Positions 56,341 through 64,000 of a DNA stretch of 64,000 bases are shown here, piece after piece; position 1 is the stretch's first letter, and the number at the start of each line of letters is the position of its first letter. A program made the position numbers and the translations under genes. A model generated the notes under the pieces. That model did not search any database. It was not told where the DNA came from and saw nothing but the letters and a program-made list of their open reading frames with translations. The stretch comes from Dastarcus helophoroides (Eukaryota > Arthropoda > Insecta > Coleoptera > Bothrideridae): positions 26,957,629-27,021,628 of the forward strand of contig CM053327.1 of assembly GCA_028583605.1 (NCBI GenBank), given 5' to 3'.

Positions 56341-57145
56341 TGATAGTTCGTTATCTGTAATTTGCTTATTTGCACCCCAAGTTTTTTTTTTAATTTTACT
56401 GGCATTTTCATAACTATTTTATTTTATTATTTTATTTTATTTTACATAAACTTAATAAATCTCTAAGCTTTAACTAACAGACAACACACAAGCCACACTA
56501 GTGGGTCTAGGAGAATGAAATTTCACACAGGTGTTCCCCATAATTCGTAGGTGAGCACTAAGAGAAGATTTTTTAAAATGCTGCCTCTAAATTGGTAAAA
56601 GTGGGTATTAAAAACCATACAAAATGTATGCAATAAATAATACACGCGATTGTATTTAAAGTTGCCTGTACGCATTGAGATTTGATGCCATTGATGAATA
56701 TGTCTCTTGATAAATGTATCCCCATACAAATTTATTCAAAGTTTTGCCAATGATCAATGCATATTTTGTATTTTCATAAGTCCTCTATTTAATTACAAAC
56801 TTCTAAATATTTAGGTCTTAAATACGATATTTTGGCTTTAATTTGACACTTCCGATGCTTGAATAGGAATGAGGATGAACCTATTTTTAGATAATTTGAG
56901 GTTTCTTCTCGAAATTTCGATTTTTAAATTTTGACTTTGAAAATTTTGAGAAGCAGTGGTGTAGAAATTCAAATTTTTTAATTAAATCCATAAAATTTTG
57001 ATTTGTGTTTTTTTTTCTAAATTTATATTTGAATTTTTAACTCGATATTTCTTGCAAATTTCGACTTTTTTGAAGTGAAAACATTATGAATAAGTATCAA
57101 ATGTCATGAAGTTATGATAAAAATTGGAAAAATTATGCATACATA
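56341..57145. repeat. Segmental duplication, copy 1
   Basis: Starts tgatagttcgttatctgtaa and is repeated from 57161 (tgatggttcgttatatgtaa), 820 bases apart, with high identity over several hundred bases (aaacttaataaatctctaag, gttgcctgtacgc, catacaaat.tattcaaag). Copy 1 has about 70 extra bases near 56475-56545. It ends with the block gaagtgaaaacattatgaat, which recurs at 58442. Confidence 0.9.
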
Positions 57146-58228
57146 AAGGAAACATTCATGTGATGGTTCGTTATATGTAATTTACTTATTCGCACTCCAA
57201 GTTTTGGTTTTAAATTTTACTAGCATTTTCATAGCTATTAAAAATTCGTAATCACGAATTCTCAGGACATAAACTTAATAAATCTCTAAGCTTTGATTAA
57301 CAGACATAGGTGAATACTAAGAGAAGATTTTTCAAAATTCAGCTTCTGAGGTGGTAAAAGTGGGCATTCAAAACGATGTAAAATGTATGCAGTGAATAAT
57401 ACACGTGATTGTATTTAAAGTTGCCTGTACGCGTTGAGATTTGACCTCATTAGTGAATGTGTCTCTTGATAAATCTATCCCCATACAAATGTATTCAAAG
57501 TTTTGCCAGTGATCAATGTATATTTTGTATTTTCTCACATCCTTTATTTAATTATAAACTTCTAAATATTTAGGACCTAAATACGAAATTTTGGCTTTAA
57601 TTTGACACTTCCGATGCTTAAATAGAAATGACGATGAACCATTTTTGTTTAGACATTTTGAAGTTTCTTCTCGAAATTTCGACTTTTAAATTTTGACTTT
57701 GAAAATTTTGAGAAGCGGTAGTGTAGAAATTCAAATTTTTAAATTAAATCCATAACATTTTGCTTTGTGCTTTTTTCCAAAATTTATTATTGAATTTTTA
57801 ACTCGAAATTTTGGTGGAACGTACTGGTCCTTGATTATCTTCAAAAACTGAAATACAAATCTTGCCCCTGAAACCAAGAAAGATTAAAAACGCGAATGTC
57901 GACGAAAAAGATGAGATTTCCAGAAACACAACACATTTTGAGAGAAAGTCTAAATTCGAAAAAAGAACGGATTTTGGCAAAAATGTCAAAATTTCGAGGA
58001 AATATTTAAATTTCTAAAAACAAAAATAAATTCTGAAAAAAAAAATTGGAAATTTCAAAGAAAGGATGTTCAATAACTTCCTAATTTATTAGAAATTGAT
58101 AGTAGAATTGCATGAGCAAATAAAATATTTCGAAAAAAAAGATCGAGATTTTGAAAAAATTGACGAATTTCGAAGAAAAATTCGTCATTTGCAGAAAACC
58201 TAAATAACATGAAAATTTCAAGGAATGG

Positions 58229-58303
58229 TCAATCTTGACACAGTGAGGACTTCTGTTTACGGAGGCTCTTTTTTCTATAGAATTTCGAAGCTATAGAACT
58301 CGT
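58229..58303 (+). pseudogene. LINE-C fragment inside the composite insertion
   Basis: cttgacacagtgaggacttc and ttctatagaatttcgaagct match the LINE-C block encoding LDTVRTSVYGDSFF near 6310. 75 bases only. Confidence 0.82.
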
Positions 58304-58361
58304 TGAAATACAAATCTTGTCCCCTGAAACCAAGAAAGATTAAAAAACCCAAAAAAGGTTG

Positions 58362-58402
58362 CTCTAACGCGTTTTAATAGCCAATCTATCATCTTCAGAG
58401 AG
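58362..58402 (-). ncRNA. Hammerhead-like motif (family 2), decayed copy
   Basis: On the minus strand ctct, CUGAAGA and U are kept, stem II reads GAUAGA-UUG-GCUAUU with mismatches, GAAAC has become AAAAC, and GC-GUU-agag are kept. Core changes predict no cleavage. Confidence 0.4.
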
Positions 58403-58515
58403 ATACAATTTTCGAAATTTCTTCTAAATTTCGAATTTTTTGAAGTGAAAACATTATGAATAAGTACCAAATGTCATGAAGTTATGATAAAAATTGGGAA
58501 AATTATTTATACGGA

Positions 58516-58870
58516 AACAGTTTATAAGCAAACATTAAGTCAAACTAATTTAACCTCCCATCAACCTTCATCTAAAGATCAGTGCATCAATGTTGATTAC
58601 TATTTTAATCGTTTAATTGTAATATCACTGTGCATTACAACAGTGATTACTATAATAGTTTGTATAAGAGCGAATATGATGATACTTTTAATTTACAAAT
58701 TAGGAAATTTTAATTTCGTAGTACGATTACTTTAAAAATTAAAGAAAAACCGCTCTTATTTTCTAATTTTAAATTTTCTTTTCGGTCAGCAGTCCCCAGA
58801 TTGCATATATTTTTTTTAATTGGTTTTAACTTAAAAAATACTCCTTTTCTAAATGTGGGCTTTAAAATCG
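58516..58870. other. AT-rich stretch, nothing firm
   Basis: A plus frame 58484-58735 has a hydrophobic segment (IVISLCITTVITIIVCI) but starts inside the duplicated block and has no support. ctaattttaaattttctttt near 58761 recalls a stretch near 43015. Confidence 0.35.
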
Positions 58871-60250
58871 AAATTTAGTGTAGTCTCAAATTCATTTTAT
58901 AATATAATCCGTTCAAAATTTTAAAAATTTGCTAATTAGGAAGCCAGATTCTTCAAAAAAATATTCAGCGACATGGAATTTTTCAGAAAAATCAGAGTTT
59001 CGAGAAAAAGGTAACATTTTCAAAAAAATGTTGATAAAAAGTCGAAGTTTTCACAAAAAGTCGAATCTGTAAACCAATAGAAATTTTTTAAAAAAAGTTA
59101 GGTTCTGAAAAAGTTTAAATTCAAAAAAATATTCAGCGATATAGAACTTTTCAGAAAAATCAGAGTTTCGAGAAAAAGGTAACATTTTCAAAAAAATGTT
59201 GATAAAAAGTCGAAGTTTTCACAAAAAGTCGAATCTTTAAACAAATAGATTTTTTTTTAAAAGTTAGCTTCTGAAAAAGTTTAAATTCTGAAATAATTTT
59301 GATTAAAAGTCCAAGTCTTATGATAAAAGGTCGACATTTTCAAAAGAAAATTCGAAAAAATACACAATTTTAAAAATATGAAAATTGAAGAAAAATCATA
59401 TTTTTCAAATAACAGTGCCATTTGTTAAATAAAGGTCGAAACTTTGAGAAAAAGTTGATTTTTGAAAAAAAAACAATCGAAATTTTCAAAGGAAAGTCAA
59501 AGTTTGAACAAAGTTGGAGATTTTCTAAAAAATATGGATATCTTGAAAACAGGTAGATGTGTAAAAAAAAACAATACTTCAACATAATCAAAGCTATTAA
59601 AAAAATGTCGAAATTTTGAAAAAATATCGAAATCCTAAAGAAAGGCGAAATTGTGAAGGGGTTAAATGAAAACAAATTTAGTTAAAATTTGTAAGTGGAA
59701 ATTAAAAAAATTTAAAATTGGACATTCGAAATTTTCAAAATATAAAACTTGGAAAGTTCAAGAAAGTCAAGATGTTCAATAAAAATCTAAACGTCTAATT
59801 GTCGAAAAATATCTTCATTTTCAGATCGTCAACATTTTTGGGAAATACCGAAACTTTCAAAAAAGTCAAATTTAAGAAAACAAACATTTTAAATGAATCA
59901 ATGTTTTCAAAAGTCGAAACTTTCAAAACCTCAAATTTTTAAAAAGAATTGAAATGTTTTATAACCAGTTCAAAAAAATAGTCAAATTCGCATAAAAGTT
60001 GAAGTTTCATGTCAAAATTTTAAAGGTAGTACACATTTTCAATAAGGAACTTTAAAAAAAGGAATTAAGGAATTAAAAAAAAAGTCAAAATGTTCAAAAA
60101 TATGAAAAAAAAAAATTTACCGAAAAAAATTAGAACCTCAAGATACGGTAAAATTAATCAGAAAAATTTTAAATATTGATAAGGTAATTTATAAAAGAGT
60201 AGAAAAAAAACAGAAACTATGTAAAAAAGTTTCCAAAAAAAATTCAAATA
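58871..60250. repeat. A-rich TTCGA-type array with a 168-bp duplication
   Basis: A-rich on the + strand. ttcaaaaaaatattcagcga starts at 58952 and 59120, and the next 130 bases match closely (gagtttcgagaaaaaggtaa, aaaaagtcgaagttttcac). The array continues after the mariner insert (62041-62240). Confidence 0.82.
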
Positions 60251-60252
60251 TA

Positions 60253-62038
60253 CAAGGGTGGACCAAGCTGATTGCTACAGCCTCTAAGGGCTATAAGATA
60301 ATATATTTTAAAAAATAAACAATATGGTTAAATATGGGTCGCTGGGATCTACCTATTTAAAATATCTTTAAATATACAGAATGGTCCAGAAAATTGTTAC
60401 ATATCGAAGTTGGGATTTTTTTTAATGGGCATCATGTTTTTCGTTTCATTCTTAAATTCAGCTCCAGATTTAAAGTCAATTTTTATAAAGTTTATACCTA
60501 AACCCTTTTTAAGATAATCCACTTTTTTTAAAATAAAAGGTTTTCAAAAAGAAAAATTTTATCCCTGAAAGTAAATAATTTTGACAGTGGCGTCTTCAAA
60601 TTTTCACTTGGCATAGAATTTAATAGAATTTACCAGAAAATGCAGTTTGGACAAGTTCCAAATTTTATACAGGATATTTCAAATTCATCGGAACTTAAAC
60701 TTCAGACGTCGTTTCTTTGTAAATTTAAGCGGAACACGTAGTATCTTTTTATTTTAAATATTGACAAATTTAATTAGCTGTAAGTTGTAAATTCAATAAT
60801 TCAAGAGATATAGCTATTCTCACGAATTGTGCTATTTTTTATCATTATTCAAAAGAAAACAATTTTGATCAAGGATGGCAGGATTCGGTATATTATCGTA
60901 ACCGTCATATGAGTTAATTTCTTTTGTTTTATTTTAACCTAGCCCAATTTACAAATAATTTTATTTAAAAAAGGCAACTACATACTTAGTTTAGTATTTA
61001 ATGAAATTGCTAATCAAATACCCGACACAAATACAAAATAATGTTCTACTCTAACAAATGTTCAATGTGGGAACCATTTTGTTCTAAACAAAGCCTTAAT
61101 CTTTTCTCAAAAGCGTTCTTAACATTTGTTAGAATACTTTCATTAATTGTTTCAATGCATTTTGTATTCGATTTTTCATGTCCTTAGCGATGGCAGGGGA
61201 AACACTGTATACAATGTTTTTTACATATCTACATAGGAAATAGTGCATTGGGGTCAGGTCCGGCGATCTGGATGACCAGTTATGAGAACCTTCTCTTCCA
61301 ATGCATTTATTTTGAAATTTCGTATTTAACTATTCCCTTACAGAAGGTTTAAAATGAGCAGAAGGCTCGTCTAATCGAATCCAGATTTTTTGCCAACTAT
61401 GATTAAATGTTATGTTAGATATCGGATTAAAAGCAGCACAATTCGTTGAAAATGGGTTTTATCTCCCAAACCATTGAACTTAGGTATAAGAAATGCATAC
61501 CAGCTGAAAGCTAATTAAATTTTCTAGTATTTAAAATAAAAAAATACTGGGTGCTCCATTTAAATTGACAAAGAAATTGGAGTCCAAACTTCGAGTAAAT
61601 ATTTCGGTAAATTTGAAACATCCTATTATACAGTTGGATATTTATCCCAACTGCATTTTCTAGCAAGATGTATGCCAAATAAAGACTTGAAGATGCCACT
61701 ATCAAAATTTTTTACTTTCAGGAATAAAATTTACTTATTGAACATGTTGTTTTTACAAAAATGATTATCTTAAAAAGGGTTAGGTTTTGGTATAGGGAAA
61801 CCTTAATAAAATTGACGTTATTTTTACACTGAATTTAAAAATTAAAAGAAATACATAGTGTCTAATTCAAAAAATTACAAATTTTATATGTAGCAATTTT
61901 CTGGAACACTTTGTATCATTGAAAATATTTTCAGCATGTAGATCCTAGTGTCCTATATATAACTACTATGTTTATTTTTTAAAATATGGTACCCCATATC
62001 TTCTCAAGAGGCCGTAGTGTGCAGCGTGGCCCATCCTG
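60253..62038. mobile_element. Tc1/mariner-type transposon with about 0.5-kb inverted repeats, inserted in the A-rich array
   Basis: caagggtggaccaagct (60253) and the complement of gcgtggcccatcctg (ending 62038) start inverted repeats that can be followed for about 510 bases each (to about 60765 and from about 61505): shared words include tattttaaaaaataaaca, aaattgttacata-type, ccctttttaagataatc and cctgaaagtaaa. TA flanks both ends. The about 740-base centre holds the C-terminal end of a DDE transposase on the minus strand. The arms are diverged, so the copy is old; most of the transposase N-terminus is missing. Confidence 0.82.
61042..61390 (-). pseudogene. Tc1/mariner-superfamily transposase, C-terminal fragment, broken
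   Basis: Minus-strand translation gives SAHFKPSVRE, a stop, LNTKFQNKCIGREGSHNWSS, RSPDLTPMHYFLCRYVKN (about 61220-61266), then after a frameshift near 61160 NAFEKRLRLCLEQNGSHIEH and a stop near 61043. The QDGA.AHF, W..RSPDLTPLDFFLW and RL..C...NG.H.EHL blocks are the last catalytic region and C-terminus of a mariner-type DDE transposase. The position expected to carry the third acidic residue (SPDLTPLD) reads His. No frame extends to the N-terminal DNA-binding domain. Confidence 0.8.
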
Positions 62039-62040
62039 TA

Positions 62041-62240
62041 TACAGAAGAGGCAGGATTTTAAAGAATTTGGAGTTTTCAATAAGGTCAAAACTTCGAGTC
62101 GAAATTTTTTAAATTAAGTCAAAATTTTGAGAAAAAGTTAAAAGTTTAAAAGGCGACCGAGAAATTTTCACATTTTGAAAAAAAATGGATATTTTATAAT
62201 GTCGAAATTTTTAAATTAATTCGTAATTTTCAATAAAAAT
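62041..62240. repeat. End of the A-rich array
   Basis: gtcaaaacttcgagtcgaaa and similar words continue the array seen before the mariner element. Confidence 0.65.
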
Positions 62241-64000
62241 CAATTTCCTCAAAAAACTTTCAAAAAGGTGAACCAAGAATCTCTTCATTCACGCAAACGA
62301 AGGCGTGGGTATCAGCTAGAGGGGTTATAAATCTGCTTGGGGCTAAGAGAAATTATTTTATACTTTTTATTTATATTATTGTGTTAAAAACGTGTTTTTT
62401 TTTCTAATTTCAATAATTACAGTGGTCAACACTGATTTTGTCACACGAACTCAGGTAGGTAATTGTGTTTGGAGTACCTACTCCCATCATGAAACCGTAC
62501 TTATTTTTTTTTTCCATCACCCCCAGTTTTCTTGTGACAAGGTAAAATTTATTTTTGAAAATGTAGCCTTCTCAAATAGTGTTCGTTTTTATTTAGGTCC
62601 ATGTATTATATACTTCTTTAAAAAAATTATCAGAAATAAAACCTTATATCATGATCATATTAATTCTTCATTCGAAGTCTTTTTCAAAATTTCAAATTTG
62701 GGTACTTTTTATGTGAATGGGACACCAGGGGTCCAAAAAATCATAATTAGGAAAAAGTTTGTCCTACACGTAGATCTTTAATTTGTAAATGGAAAACTGT
62801 AAAGCATTTACACTTGTAAAGCTCTCTGGTATATTTCTACCATCACTTCATATCAAATGAGACTTACCAAAAATTTTCTATAGAGGATGGGTCCCTAATA
62901 AAAATGGATTTTTATATTTCAAAGGAAAATTCCCCAGAATGAGTGAAGTAGTAATAGTAGTAGAACCTCAAATTAAGAAAATTAATAAAAGACTTGTTGT
63001 TTAAAGAAAAATTAAATGTTTTCAAAAAATCAGCAGAAAGATGCTTCAAAAATGTAATTGAAAATTTGTTAGTTTACGATAAGAGTAACATCTAAAGATA
63101 TTTGGTTTGGTTTTATTGGAGTATAAAACCTTGGGTTGCAATATGGGGATCAAGATTCATTTTTAGACACATATCTTGACTATTCTTACGAATTAGGGGG
63201 CTCTCTGGGGCTCTAAGTGATAAGAACTGATAAAAGTTTCATGCGGACATTCCAATGATAGAAAAACTTTATCAGAGCAGATTAAACTTAAGGGTGTTGA
63301 CTGACTACTACTGCTTGATCAAGAGGGACCAATTAAAAACTAGATAATCTAGAAAAACAAAGATTATAAGTTCTTAATGTACGTAAATTTTTTATGTTAT
63401 ATTTCTGGAGATCCATCATTTTTCAAATATTTAACAAACAAATGTTGTGGGTGATAAAAATTTCAAAACTGCTTATTTTAAATGACACCAACTAACACTA
63501 TTAAAAAATACAAAAGAAGTTCATGTGACATGACAAAACTTCAATTTTGTGGATCAGTGTTATTTTACACAAAAAAAACCTTGCTTCGATTAATTTTTCG
63601 AAAAAAAAATGTTGTCTTAATCTTAACAAGCTGAAATCACGCTAATTTGCGACTTCCTATCCCAAAACTCAGCGCTCTGTACCACTAAGTTTTTTGCCTC
63701 AATTAATCCTGTTTATGTAATAAACAAATCGTTCATATACGACAGATAACACAAATCACTGGGTATGTAGTTGATATTTAAACTAGCTGGCAAACACAGA
63801 TGCTTGTAGTTCGCTCCCAAGGGACAGTTTAGGTTGTTTAGATAAACGACCACCAAGTTCTCCTGCAACTACCACAATAGATTATCCTCGGTGTATTGTG
63901 CTCCAGATCCTATTATTTTAATACACTCTCTTGATGTGTATCACTTCAAAACTTGCAAACTTCTGATTTATACGCTATTAATTTATGCCCTGGTAAAGCA
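62241..64000. other. Complex AT-rich island, no recognisable gene
   Basis: The plus frame 62392-62781 (129 codons) is the longest non-repetitive frame in the window, but has no domain; a polypyrimidine-AG at 62422 and a tcag/gtaggt at 62451-62460 look like splice signals but would define only about 32 bases. 63640-64000 has slightly higher complexity. Nothing further can be supported. Confidence 0.35.

Larger units (their letters stand above)
57812..58411 (-). mobile_element. Composite insertion: two hammerhead-like repeats flanking satellite and LINE-C pieces
   Basis: Read on the minus strand: a full hammerhead-like unit start (58411-58303), then a 75-base LINE-C piece (58303-58229), a TTCGA-satellite piece homologous to 50.2-50.6 kb (58228-57899), then a second hammerhead-family segment (57893-57812) ending gttccacca. 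About 45 bases (tttcaggggacaagatttgt region) are present in both flanking units as direct repeats. The whole 600 bases interrupt copy 2 of a segmental duplication whose intact copy shows the empty site. A 9-bp direct repeat (tcgaaattt) bounds it. It therefore looks like one insertion of a non-autonomous element with captured sequence. Confidence 0.72.
57161..58515. repeat. Segmental duplication, copy 2, split by an insertion
   Basis: Matches copy 1 from 57161 to 57811, is interrupted by 57812-58411, and resumes at about 58412-58515 with gaagtgaaaacattatgaat and ttatgataaaaattgg. The split is flanked by tcgaaattt on both sides (57803-57811 and 58412-58420). Confidence 0.85.

Noticed and set aside
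58484..58735. 83-codon frame with a membrane-like segment
   Set aside because: Starts inside a duplicated repeat block and has no upstream signals or homologous motif.
62392..62781. 129-codon plus frame with splice-like signals
   Set aside because: No recognisable domain, starts in a T tract; the possible acceptor at 62422 and donor at 62454/62455 would delimit only about 32 bases. Kept as unassigned.
1..64000. CRISPR-like arrays or bacterial genes
   Set aside because: Tandem units have no constant repeat/unique spacer pattern, and every recognised coding remnant is a eukaryotic transposable element.

Overview
This is eukaryotic, very AT-rich, non-coding DNA. The retrotransposon clades (an RNase H-bearing LOA/R1-like LINE, a CR1/jockey-like LINE and an RTE LINE), together with Tc1/mariner, hAT and tRNA-derived SINE-like pieces, point to an arthropod, most likely an insect. 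I recognise no intact host gene, rRNA, functional tRNA or CRISPR array. Most long reading frames lie in low-complexity repeats (CT/GA tracts, A/T-tract arrays) and are not genes.

About two fifths of the window (by my block boundaries) is one sequence type: degenerate arrays of A/T tracts around TTCGA, basic period about 20 bp, with higher-order tandem units of about 100-480 bp. Each block keeps one polarity. T-rich on the + strand: 1-2040, 11541-14690, 26351-30990, 43.2-46.7 kb, 49.6-53.2 kb. A-rich: 15.2-16.5 kb, 22.7-24.1 kb, 34.95-39.29 kb, 41.7-42.6 kb, 58.9-62.2 kb. One array (43160-46850) sits inside a hAT-type transposon with matching ends and a near-perfect 8-bp target duplication; 34886-39347 may be a second, more decayed case.

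Layout: 1-2040 array; 3686-9075 a three-level nest of LINEs, in which outer LINE-A (minus) is split by LINE-B (minus), itself split by two opposite copies of LINE-C. Next to it, 9110-9720 is a partial tandem repeat with a well-formed type I hammerhead ribozyme on the minus strand (9243-9315). 11.5-14.7 kb is array plus CT tracts; 16.5-17.0 kb a 105-bp minisatellite; 19.7-20.2 kb a pure (CTTCT)n microsatellite abutting a 5'-truncated RTE LINE (20226-22345). A second repeat family with a hammerhead-like core recurs at about 27.2, 31.0, 31.9, 35.2, 55.5, 57.8 and 58.3 kb, often as inverted pairs; at 57812-58411 two direct copies flank a satellite piece and a LINE-C piece. 60253-62038 is a Tc1/mariner-type element with unusually long (about 0.5 kb) inverted repeats and a broken DDE transposase.

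Between these lie sharply bounded islands of more complex sequence (about 9.9-11.5, 17.0-18.5, 24.2-25.9, 31.2-32.8, 33.4-34.9, 39.9-41.7, 47.4-49.5, 53.6-55.4 and 62.2-64 kb) with no recognisable exons. They could be intronic or intergenic host DNA, possibly regulatory. The main interest is the self-cleaving-ribozyme repeats and the link between the TTCGA arrays and transposon ends.
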